Positions 5,597-10,931 of a stretch of DNA of 16,415 nucleotides are shown here, one piece after another. Source of the stretch: JAGYLJ01 sp034661035 (GTDB lineage Bacteria; Patescibacteriota; Minisyncoccia; Phycocordibacterales; UBA12079); the NCBI GenBank assembly GCA_034661035.1, contig JAYEKM010000012.1, forward strand, positions 1-16,415, given 5' to 3'. Position 1 is the first letter of the stretch; the number at the start of each line of letters is the position of its first letter. The notes below the pieces were generated by a model. It had not been told where the DNA came from, did no database searches, and was given only the letters and a program-made list of their open reading frames with translations. A program made the translations under genes and the position numbers.

Positions 5597-6571
5597 TTAC
5601 AAGCTGAATTCCTTAAGGGAGTACAGTTCTTCGTCGTCCTCGTCATTTGTGTCGGCAATCTCTTCCTTTGGTAAGAAAACTTCTTGCTCTTCTAAAGGGT
5701 TATTCTTCTCATAATTTTCTAGAGCTTCGTTAGGATCTCTTTTAACTTTACTACGAAGAATTTCTATAATCTTTTTAACATCTTCATTTGTAAAAAAATC
5801 TATAATAACCTTTCCCCCAACTTCTTTTCTTTCTATCTGAACTCTAGTTCCTAGAGACTCAGCTAGTCTTTCTTCAAAATCAACCAATTCAGGATCAATA
5901 GCTAAATCTTTCTTTCGAACTTTATCGTAAGCAATTCTTCTGGCGATAGCTTCAGTATCTCTAACTGACAATTTTTTGTAGATGATTTCTTTATACAAAG
6001 TCATCTGCTCCTGAGGCTTATCTCTTAACATCAAAATTGGTCGAGTGTGTCCTTCCATAATTTGTCCGTTGGCTACGGCTTGCATCATCTCTTCTGGTAA
6101 TGCAAGTAATCTTAAAGTGTTAGTAACATAAACACGGCTTTTCCCAACTTTTTTTGCGACATCAGAATGCTTTAGACTAAATTCTTTTATAAGCCTGTCA
6201 AAAGCTTTAGCTCGATCAATCGGATTTAAATCTTCTCTTTGTAGGTTTTCGATGATAGCTAACTCTAATTTAAGACCATCGTCATCCTCTTCGCTTCGTA
6301 TGATAACGGGTATCTGAACTAGCCCTGCTATTTTAGAAGCTCTTAATCTCCTCTCTCCAGCGACTAATTCATACTCAACAAATAACCCACCATCGTCTTT
6401 CACTTTCTCAAGTCTAGTTACAACAATTGGTTGTAAAATACCATATTGTCGAATTGATTCAGCTAAACTATTTAATTTCTCGTGATTAAACTCACGACGA
6501 GGTTGAAAGGGGTTAGGTTTTATTTTTTCTAATTCTATCCAAAAGATAGAGTCATTCTTAAAATGAGACAT
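5597..6571 (-). CDS. parB: ParB-family chromosome partition protein
   Basis: 324 residues, near the family norm. In order: the N-terminal ParB/Srx-type CTPase domain with NPFQPRR (20-26), the C-box-like GERRLRA (72-78) that binds CTP in ParB proteins, and ENLQREDLNPID (108-119). The helix-turn-helix that reads parS follows (about 132-156, HSDVAKKVGKSRVYVTNTLRLL). The C-terminal part (about 220-300) is for dimerisation, followed by a very acidic tail (EEIADTNDEDDEELY). ParB loads at parS, slides as a clamp and is moved by ParA. No parA gene is in this window, which is unusual because parA normally lies next to parB. No perfect 16-bp consensus parS palindrome was noticed. The gene starts without a Shine-Dalgarno and is followed closely by tgt. 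Confidence 0.93.
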   Translation of the reverse strand: MSHFKNDSIFWIELEKIKPNPFQPRREFNHEKLNSLAESIRQYGILQPIVVTRLEKVKDDGGLFVEYELVAGERRLRASKIAGLVQIPVIIRSEEDDDGLKLELAIIENLQREDLNPIDRAKAFDRLIKEFSLKHSDVAKKVGKSRVYVTNTLRLLALPEEMMQAVANGQIMEGHTRPILMLRDKPQEQMTLYKEIIYKKLSVRDTEAIARRIAYDKVRKKDLAIDPELVDFEERLAESLGTRVQIERKEVGGKVIIDFFTNEDVKKIIEILRSKVKRDPNEALENYEKNNPLEEQEVFLPKEEIADTNDEDDEELYSLKEFSL

Positions 6572-6681
6572 AAGTTTGATATTTAGTTATTTGATTATTA
6601 TGTTTATTATATAAAATATTCTTATATAATACCATAAATTGATTTTTGATAAAAATTTAGTTATTATTACTTCATAGATAA

Positions 6682-6786
6682 ATGCCGGGGTGCTCAATAA
6701 GTGTTCACGAGCCTGTCTATCAGCAGACAGGCAAAGCGAGTGATTGACACGAATTAGTCCGCCGTAGCTTTGCGAAGGAAGAGAAG
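6682..6786 (+). repeat. tRNA-Leu-associated repeat, copy A (filled site)
   Basis: It begins with the first 11 bases of the tRNA-Leu(CAA) region (ATGCCGGGGTG), then departs from the tRNA. After removing a 20-bp palindrome at 6712-6731 it aligns over 85 bases with the reverse complement of 16196-16280, which begins with the start of tRNA-Leu(UAG). Both copies lie upstream of a tRNA-Leu gene in the same orientation. Confidence 0.75.
6712..6731. repeat. CCTGYCT...AGRCAGG palindrome, copy 2 (inserted)
   Basis: CCTGTCTATCAGCAGACAGG, 20 bases with a 7-bp stem. The homologous sequence at 16250/16251 lacks exactly these 20 bases, so this is a filled site. Confidence 0.8.
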
Positions 6787-6847
6787 AAAAATCAAAACGA
6801 AAAAAATATTAGACTTTTTTTGTCTTTTGAAACGAATAAATAAAAAT

Positions 6848-6929
6848 GCCGGGGTGGCGGAATTGGTAGACGCGCACGACTCAAAATCGTGTAGGGCAAC
6901 CTGTGAGAGTTCGATTCTCTCCCTCGGCA
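6848..6929 (+). tRNA. tRNA-Leu (anticodon CAA)
   Basis: 82 bases. The acceptor GCCGGGG pairs with CCTCGGC with one G-U. The D-arm is GGCGGAATTGGTAGACGC. The anticodon arm ACGA-CTCAAAA-TCGT gives CAA. A long variable arm (class II tRNA) and T-arm GAGAG-TTCGATT-CTCTC follow. The discriminator is A73 and CCA is not encoded. A terminator-like hairpin follows directly. Confidence 0.95.
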
Positions 6930-6930
6930 C

Positions 6931-6976
6931 AAAAATAATAAATCTAAAGCTTTTTGCTTTGGATTTTTATTTTTTT
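6931..6976 (+). terminator. Terminator of tRNA-Leu(CAA)
   Basis: AAATCTAAAGC (6940-6950) pairs with GCTTTGGATTT (6956-6966) with one G-U, followed by a T-rich tract. A second copy lies at 7127-7172. Confidence 0.65.
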
Positions 6977-6984
6977 GTAGCTGA

Positions 6985-6999
6985 GGAGAGAATCGAACT
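6985..6999 (-). repeat. Inverted copy of the tRNA-Leu T-arm
   Basis: GGAGAGAATCGAACT is the exact reverse complement of 15 bases of the T-arm of the tRNA-Leu upstream. It lies between the two direct copies of the tRNA 3' end. Confidence 0.6.
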
Positions 7000-7063
7000 G
7001 AGGGAGTATATTTTCCGCAACGAAGTGGAGGGAAATACGACTGAGTGGAGGTCAAGGGAGTGA

Positions 7064-7095
7064 GATATTTTCAGAGCGAAGCGAATGAAAATATC
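7064..7095. repeat. GAGCGAAGCGAAT-apex palindrome
   Basis: GATATTTTC (7064-7072) pairs perfectly with GAAAATATC (7087-7095). The 14-base apex contains GAGCGAAGCGAAT, also present in the palindrome at 8831-8869, while the stems differ. Confidence 0.7.
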
Positions 7096-7107
7096 CACAA
7101 GAGTGAC

Positions 7108-7170
7108 CGATTCTCTCCCTCGGCACAAAAATAATAAATCTAAAGCTCCTTGCTTTGGATTTTTATTTTT
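7108..7170 (+). repeat. Duplicated 3' end of tRNA-Leu(CAA) plus its terminator
   Basis: About 62 bases repeat 6912-6974 with two mismatches. They cover half the T-arm, the 3' acceptor strand and the downstream terminator hairpin. No 5' tRNA half is attached, so this is a remnant, not a gene. The 133 bases between the copies hold an inverted T-arm copy and a GCGAAGC-apex palindrome. Confidence 0.75.
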
Positions 7171-7392
7171 TATTTAAATGAGCCACTTCCGACGATTCTG
7201 TCGGAACCCCAACTAAGACGTCGAGGTTGTCAAAGTCGGTCACGAATCACTAAATATATTTTTTCGCTATCGCTCAAAATCTATTAAGTGTTCTCGACCC
7301 CGGCTCATTGTTGTTCCGTTTCCTTCACTCCACTACGAAATACTCACAACATACTCCACCTTTCACCCCTTAAGAATACTTCGTATTTTTCC

Positions 7393-7449
7393 AGGTGGCT
7401 CATTAAAAAAATTCGGCAAAAGCCGAACCTTTTTTAATGAGCCACCTGT
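7393..7449. terminator. Large inverted repeat with terminator core after the tRNA-Thr array
   Basis: The core TTCGGC-AAAA-GCCGAA with A/T tracts on both sides (7405-7435) is an intrinsic terminator. The outer arms AGGTGGCTCATT and AATGAGCCACCT are the 3' end of tRNA-Thr and an inverted copy of it. It ends the minus-strand tRNA-Thr array. Confidence 0.7.
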
Positions 7450-7550
7450 CAGAGTCGAACCTGCCTCTACCGGCAGGCAGGCTGACGACCTACTATTCGC
7501 ACAAAACTTTGAAAGCTAATCACTTTCAACTCCACCAACGGAGCTAAGAT
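7439..7550 (-). repeat. Pseudo-tRNA-Thr copy T1 (with inserted palindrome)
   Basis: Same 90 bases as copy T2 (7551-7640), plus a 22-base insert at 7460-7481 inside the T-arm. The 3' half (T-arm and acceptor) is identical to the real tRNA-Thr. The 5' half lacks the acceptor strand and carries a hairpin (7509-7529) in place of the anticodon stem start. It cannot fold as a working tRNA. Confidence 0.8.
7460..7481. repeat. CCTGYCT...AGRCAGG palindrome, copy 3 (inserted in T1)
   Basis: 22 bases with CCTGCCT and AGGCAGG ends. The tandem copy T2 is identical around the junction but lacks these bases, so this is a second filled/empty pair. No target duplication is visible. Confidence 0.85.
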
Positions 7551-7640
7551 GAGCCACCTGTCAGAGTCGAACTGACGACCTACTATTCGCACAAAACTTT
7601 GAAAGCTAATCACTTTCAACTCCACCAACGGAGCTAAGAT
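7551..7640 (-). repeat. Pseudo-tRNA-Thr copy T2
   Basis: A direct repeat of T1 without the insert, immediately 3' of the real tRNA-Thr on the minus strand. It has the 3' half of tRNA-Thr exactly, a D-arm-like TTAGCTCCGTTGGTGGAG, and the hairpin TTGAAAG/CTTTCAA (7599-7619) between the D-arm and a changed anticodon region. Confidence 0.8.
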
Positions 7641-7641
7641 G

Positions 7642-7714
7642 AGCCACCTGTCAGAGTCGAACTGACGACCTACGGTTTACAAAACCGTTGCTCTACCAAC
7701 TGAGCTAAGGTGGC
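7642..7714 (-). tRNA. tRNA-Thr (anticodon UGU)
   Basis: 73 bases. The acceptor GCCACCT pairs with AGGTGGC. The D-arm is AGCTCAGTTGGTAGAGC. The anticodon arm ACGGT-TTTGTAA-ACCGT gives UGU. The T-arm is GTCAG-TTCGACT-CTGAC, the discriminator is U73, and CCA is not encoded. Partial copies flank it on both sides. Confidence 0.95.
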
Positions 7715-7729
7715 TTTCGTTAAATATTT

Positions 7730-7788
7730 GGTTTACAAAACTTTGAAAGCTTAATCGCTTTCAACTCCACCACCTTCACGAAGGTGGC
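7730..7788 (-). repeat. Pseudo-tRNA-Thr copy T3, upstream of the real gene
   Basis: It starts with the tRNA 5' acceptor GCCACCTT, then a GAAGGTGG/CCACCTTC hairpin (7770-7787), GGTGGAG, the TTGAAAGC/GCTTTCAA hairpin (7743-7764) and GTTTTGTAAACC, which matches the real anticodon arm. No T-arm or 3' acceptor is present. It lies between the likely promoter at 7803-7808 and the real tRNA. Confidence 0.7.
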
Positions 7789-7802
7789 TTTTATATTTTG
7801 TT

Positions 7803-7808
7803 ATTATA
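7803..7808 (-). promoter_or_regulatory. -10 element of the tRNA-Thr array
   Basis: A perfect TATAAT on the minus strand with TG directly upstream. The predicted start near 7796 is a few bases before pseudo-copy T3, so the intact tRNA would be the second unit of the transcript. No clear -35 is seen. Confidence 0.45.
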
Positions 7809-7843
7809 CACTTTTTTCAAAAAACTAAAAAACAAAAATTAAG

Positions 7844-8224
7844 TTACCTCTTCTCCTCTTTATAATCAGAAACACTTCGAAGATATTCTGAGACGATCTT
7901 ATTTTTTTCTTTTAAACTAACTTTTTTTAAATATCTACTTAGTTTTGATTTAACTTTCCTAATTAAGAATAAAACCTTTCTGGACAGCTTTACTCCTATA
8001 TAGAAAAAAAATCTACCTAAGTATTTAAAAATTATTGATCCGTTTCCATATTGTTTAACCTTGTCCTTAACAGAAGAAACTGTCTTTGTTAGAAAAAGAT
8101 TAACACCATCAAGATAATTAGAACAAACAGAATCTTTTTTAAAACCGCAATTAAACAATTTCAAAAAAATCATGGTAATTAAAACCAAAAAGGATATAGA
8201 TGAAATCAATATTAAAAGTGTCAT
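7844..8224 (-). CDS. Small membrane-anchored basic protein, function unknown
   Basis: 126 residues. An N-terminal hydrophobic helix (about 2-22, LLILISSISFLVLITMIFL) anchors a basic, helical cytoplasmic part rich in Lys and Arg (for example SRKVLFLIRKVKSKLSRYLKKVSLKEKNK). No recognised domain. A second, weaker hydrophobic patch (IIFKYLGRFFFYIGVKL) may lie along the membrane surface. It begins 12 bases after the tsf stop and is probably the last gene of the rpsB-tsf unit. Start by ATG at 8224 without Shine-Dalgarno, as for its neighbours. The basic tail could contact ribosomes or nucleic acid near the membrane, but this is speculation. Confidence 0.65.
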   Translation of the reverse strand: MTLLILISSISFLVLITMIFLKLFNCGFKKDSVCSNYLDGVNLFLTKTVSSVKDKVKQYGNGSIIFKYLGRFFFYIGVKLSRKVLFLIRKVKSKLSRYLKKVSLKEKNKIVSEYLRSVSDYKEEKR

Positions 8225-8236
8225 AAATATCTAAAA

Positions 8237-8830
8237 TTATTTAATTGAAAAACGAACAAACTGCCCGATTTCTGTTTTCTCTCCAAACTTTTGTATTGCT
8301 GACTCAACCAAGTTTTTAATACTTTGATTTGGGTCTTTTATAAAAGCTTGTTCAAGTAAAACCTTGTCTTTAAAGTACGAATCAACTTTCCCTTGCAATA
8401 TCTTATCTTTTAAATCTTCTGGCTGACCCTCTTTAAGTTCTGTGACCTCTTGAGAAAAAGCTTCTTTAGCTTTCTCAATATCTGCTTCTGAAATATCTTC
8501 CTTCTTTAGAAAGGAAGGATTGGCTGCTGCAACGTGCATAGCTAAGTCATAGGCAAGAGCTTTAAAATCTTCATTTTTAGCTACAAAATCACTTTCACAA
8601 AGCAATTCCACCATAGAACCAACTGCCCCACCTGCGTGAATATAAGCTTGGATAACCCCTGATCCCAGAGTCCTATCAGCTTTTTTCTCTGCTATTTGAC
8701 TACTTTTTTTGTTTAAAACAATGATAGCTTTCTCCATATCACCTCCAGCCTCCTCTAAAGCTTTTTTACATTGCATAATAGAAATACCTGTTCGATCTCT
8801 TAGATCTTTTATTTGTTCTGTTGTAATCAT
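8237..8830 (-). CDS. tsf: Elongation factor Ts
   Basis: 197 residues, the short form; Escherichia coli EF-Ts has about 283. It is the nucleotide exchange factor of EF-Tu in the cytoplasm. The N-terminal UBA-like domain (1-45) carries LRDRTGISIMQCKKALEEAGGDMEKAI. The core has ELLCESDFVAKNEDF (75-89), matching the TDFVA motif that displaces Mg2+ from EF-Tu. One of the two core subdomains and the coiled coil appear reduced. The C-terminus ends GQFVRFSIK, typical of the family. The ATG abuts the base of an 11-bp hairpin (8831-8869) without Shine-Dalgarno, so translation is probably governed by the RNA structure between rpsB and tsf. Cotranscription with rpsB is expected. Confidence 0.96.
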   Translation of the reverse strand: MITTEQIKDLRDRTGISIMQCKKALEEAGGDMEKAIIVLNKKSSQIAEKKADRTLGSGVIQAYIHAGGAVGSMVELLCESDFVAKNEDFKALAYDLAMHVAAANPSFLKKEDISEADIEKAKEAFSQEVTELKEGQPEDLKDKILQGKVDSYFKDKVLLEQAFIKDPNQSIKNLVESAIQKFGEKTEIGQFVRFSIK

Positions 8831-8942
8831 AATATTTTTCTTATGAGCGAAGCGAATTAGAAAAATATTACCCTGTTAAATCAAATTTTGTAGAAATTTG
8901 ATTCATTTGAGTTTACAAACTCAAATGATATTTAACATGGGT
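8831..8942 (-). promoter_or_regulatory. Structured RNA between rpsB and tsf (three-way junction plus hairpin)
   Basis: On the minus strand, closing helix P1 pairs 8930-8942 with 8870-8881 (12 bp, one bulge). It encloses a perfect 26-base palindrome hairpin (8903-8928, 12-bp stem) and a second hairpin (8880-8902, 9-bp stem, 5-base loop). A separate hairpin (8831-8841 with 8859-8869, 11 bp) with a GCGAAGC apex follows and ends at the tsf ATG. Every helix is seen in the sequence; a role in setting the EF-Ts:uS2 ratio is inference. Confidence 0.6.
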
Positions 8943-8974
8943 CATATTAACAATCCATTTCAACCTCTTTTAAA

Positions 8975-9703
8975 TTATTTTTTTGTTTCTGTTCCAGTTT
9001 TAACAACTCCCGTTTTAAAAACAGAAGCAACTTCTTCCACGAAAAACTTTACGCTTTCACAGACAGAATCGTTTGCTAAAATAGGATAATCAATTTTTTT
9101 AATATCACAATCTGAGTTAACTAAAGCAACAACAGGAATATTTTTTTGTCTAGCTTCTTCCACAGCAATACTTTCATATTTGGAATCAACGACAAACAAA
9201 ATAGCTGGCAATGTCTTCATCGAAACAATTCCTGAAAACTTTCTTTCTAGCTTCAAAATTTCTTTGTCAATTTTACCTCTTTCTTTTTTAGTATATTTAG
9301 ATAAATCACCTTTTTCTCTCTCGTCAATTAGTTTCTGATATTTTTCAGCTCTTTTCTTTATTTCGTCAAAGTTAGTTAAAGTACCACCTACCCAACGATT
9401 AGTTACACTTGGCATCTCAAGTTTATCAGCCGTCTCTTTAACAGTATCTTTTACCTCACTTTTACTACCAACGAATAGAACTTGTTTATTAGCCCCTGCA
9501 AGAGTTTCTTTTATGAAATTTTTTGCATCTTCTAAAGATTGGCTTGTTTTTTCCAAATCAAACAATTCTGTTCCATTTTTATTACCAAAAATAAATGACT
9601 TAGTTGATGGATGCCTCTTTGTTTTCGTATAAGCATAGTGAGCTCCTACCTCAAACATTTTTTCGATTTGTTTCATATCAATTGTTTCTTTTTTCTTTTC
9701 CAT
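8975..9703 (-). CDS. rpsB: 30S ribosomal protein uS2
   Basis: 242 residues, usual length. It binds the 30S subunit between head and body and is needed for bS1 or mRNA placement in many bacteria. Family landmarks: FEVGAHYAY near the N-terminus, RHPSTKSFIFGNKNGTELFDLEKT, NKQVLFVGSKSEV, NRWVGGTLTNFDEI, then KKERGKIDKE...KLERKFSGI, and PAILFVVDSKYESIAVEEARQKNIPVVALVNSDCD-x-KKIDYPILANDS. The usual DTN of the last motif reads NSD. The start at 9703 has no Shine-Dalgarno; a perfect -10 TATAAT lies only 17 bases upstream, giving a leader of about ten bases. It heads the rpsB-tsf unit. A bulged inverted repeat (9735-9765) sits where the -35 region would be. Confidence 0.96.
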   Translation of the reverse strand: MEKKKETIDMKQIEKMFEVGAHYAYTKTKRHPSTKSFIFGNKNGTELFDLEKTSQSLEDAKNFIKETLAGANKQVLFVGSKSEVKDTVKETADKLEMPSVTNRWVGGTLTNFDEIKKRAEKYQKLIDEREKGDLSKYTKKERGKIDKEILKLERKFSGIVSMKTLPAILFVVDSKYESIAVEEARQKNIPVVALVNSDCDIKKIDYPILANDSVCESVKFFVEEVASVFKTGVVKTGTETKK

Positions 9704-9720
9704 ACCGCAGAGTTTAGCAA

Positions 9721-9726
9721 ATTATA
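9721..9726 (-). promoter_or_regulatory. -10 element of rpsB
   Basis: A perfect TATAAT on the minus strand, 17 bases before the rpsB ATG. The hexamer at -35 distance (TAGAAT) is poor and is part of the inverted repeat at 9735-9765. Confidence 0.5.
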
Positions 9727-9734
9727 GGCTTTGT

Positions 9735-9765
9735 TGCAAGAGAATTCTAATCCAGAATTCTTGCA
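9735..9765. promoter_or_regulatory. Inverted repeat over the rpsB -35 region (candidate operator)
   Basis: TGCAAG-AG-AATTCT (9735-9748) is complementary to AGAATTCTTGCA (9754-9765) with a two-base bulge. Its position upstream of a lone -10 suggests a protein-binding site or an upstream terminator without a T-tract. Nothing else is seen in the prfB-rpsB gap (9704-9899). Confidence 0.35.
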
Positions 9766-9899
9766 GTCCAGCACTATTTTTAATATTAAATTCAAGATAT
9801 AAACAAGCTAATTGACTAAAACTATAGGAATGTTAAAGATGGTGCTGTGGCAACTCTCAAGCCCTAGATTAAACAATTTTGGACCTTTTTAAATTACCC

Positions 9900-10778
9900 C
9901 TAAGAATTAAAACTTTTTTCGATAAACTCATCCAATTTTCCATCTTTTACGACCTTATCTATATCTCTCACCTCTACCCCTGTGCGATGATCTTTAATTA
10001 CCTGATAAGGGTGGAAAACATAGGATCTAATTTGATTACCCCACTCTATATTTGTTGTTTTGCTTATTTTAGAGCTATCTTCATTTTTTAAACGAGCTTC
10101 TTCCATCTTTTTAAACAATTTTGCTTCTAAAATAGCCATTGCTTTTTCTTTATTCTGAGCTTGAGACCTCTCAGAATCAATATGGACAGCAATATTTGTT
10201 GGTAAATGAACTAAACGAACGGCAGTATCTCTTTTATTTACATTCTGACCACCAGGGCCACTAGATCTTGAAAACTCAACTTTTAAATCTTTTTCATCTA
10301 TCTCAACCTCACCAATTTTTTCAAATTTTGGAATAACTTCAACCATAGAAAAAGATGTGTGTCTTTTAGAGTTAGCATTAAAAGGAGATAATCTAACAAG
10401 ACGATGAACTCCTGCCTCATTCTTTAGTTGTCCATAAACGTTTTTCCCCAAAACCTCAAAAGTTATATTTCTGAAACCTTTATGTTCATTTTCGTTTTTA
10501 TGCAACAGAGATATTTGCCAACCTTTGTTTTCAATAAATTTTTCATACATATGGAAAAGAATTCTAGAAAAATCTTCTGCATCTAAACCACCTGCCCCAG
10601 AAAAAATAGTTATAACAGCACTTCCTTTATCATACTTACCTTTTCCTTTTATCTCATTCTTTACTTCTTCAATTTCCTTGATAACCGATTTAGCCCTGTC
10701 TTTATCTTGCCAAAAATCAGTTTTTAAAATTTCTTTCTCTAATATTTCTAATTCTTTTTTTAAATCTCTTTTTTCCAT
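9900..10778 (-). CDS. prfB: Peptide chain release factor 2, shortened domain 1
   Basis: 292 residues against about 365 in well-known RF2. It reads UGA and UAA stops and triggers peptide release. SPF (131-133, in RLVRLSPFNANSKRHTSF) is the RF2 anticodon-like tripeptide, and GPGGQ (174-178) holds the catalytic GGQ loop. The N-terminal helical domain starts at the ELEILEKEILKTDFW stretch and lacks roughly 35 residues that normally lie between that stretch and the SGAGGLDAEDF segment. The usual first 25 codons with the regulated +1 frameshift site are also absent. An extended -10 (TGTTATAAT) ends seven bases before the ATG, so the mRNA starts at the start codon and there is no room for a frameshift leader. 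RF2 presence argues for UGA as a normal stop in this organism. Confidence 0.94.
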   Translation of the reverse strand: MEKRDLKKELEILEKEILKTDFWQDKDRAKSVIKEIEEVKNEIKGKGKYDKGSAVITIFSGAGGLDAEDFSRILFHMYEKFIENKGWQISLLHKNENEHKGFRNITFEVLGKNVYGQLKNEAGVHRLVRLSPFNANSKRHTSFSMVEVIPKFEKIGEVEIDEKDLKVEFSRSSGPGGQNVNKRDTAVRLVHLPTNIAVHIDSERSQAQNKEKAMAILEAKLFKKMEEARLKNEDSSKISKTTNIEWGNQIRSYVFHPYQVIKDHRTGVEVRDIDKVVKDGKLDEFIEKSFNS

Positions 10779-10785
10779 AATAGCT

Positions 10786-10794
10786 ATTATAACA
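10786..10794 (-). promoter_or_regulatory. Extended -10 promoter of prfB (leaderless)
   Basis: TG-T-TATAAT followed by seven bases and ATG, the same layout as the sigma factor promoter at 386-394. No good -35. Confidence 0.6.
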
Positions 10795-10823
10795 AAATTC
10801 TGGAAAAAATGAGGTAAATAATA

Positions 10824-10829
10824 TATAAT
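10824..10829 (+). promoter_or_regulatory. -10 element of the tRNA-Ile locus
   Basis: A perfect TATAAT 20 bases before the decayed tRNA-Ile copy. Transcription from it would pass through the decayed copy before reaching the intact tRNA. Confidence 0.45.
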
Positions 10830-10849
10830 GCTCTTTGAAAATATTCTAT

Positions 10850-10931
10850 GCGAGTGTAGCTCAGGTGGTTAGAGCGATGAACATTGTTCATCTAATAATA
10901 ACGAGGGTTATATTTTGATAATAGTTTATAT
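10850..10931 (+). pseudogene. Decayed tRNA-Ile copy
   Basis: The first 27 bases are identical to tRNA-Ile(GAU), covering the acceptor strand and D-arm. Then a 7-bp hairpin GATGAAC/GTTCATC (10876-10892) sits where the anticodon stem should begin. A region (10893-10907) still resembles the 3' side of the anticodon arm (TAATAATAACGAGG against TGATAATGACGAGG). The T-arm and 3' acceptor are unrecognisable. The unit is 82 bases and lies head-to-tail with the intact gene, as a tandem duplicate would. Confidence 0.75.

Noticed and set aside
5593..5658. Longer tgt start giving 22 extra N-terminal residues
   Set aside because: The extension overlaps the 3' end of parB in another frame and does not resemble TGT; the family N-terminus begins at the ATG at 5592.
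6770..7063. ORFs on both strands across tRNA-Leu(CAA), including a minus-strand frame with GRESNSHRLPYTILSRARLP
   Set aside because: These are translations of a tRNA gene and its repeat flanks; the peptide is the well-known artefact of reading tRNA antisense.
6912..7170. attL/attR of an integrated mobile element at tRNA-Leu
   Set aside because: The interior is only about 130 bases and has no integrase; kept only as a possible scar.
7439..7788. CRISPR array
   Set aside because: The repeated units are tRNA-derived, 90 bases long and adjacent, without unique spacers; no cas genes are present.
9704..9899. Riboswitch or T-box between prfB and rpsB
   Set aside because: No conserved T-box or riboswitch core was recognised, and the rpsB -10 lies only 17 bases before its start, so most of this gap is not leader.
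9879..10812. Plus-strand ORFs opposite prfB
   Set aside because: Shadow frames of a gene with clear RF2 motifs on the other strand.
10850..10931. Second functional tRNA-Ile
   Set aside because: No anticodon stem, T-arm or 3' acceptor can be formed.
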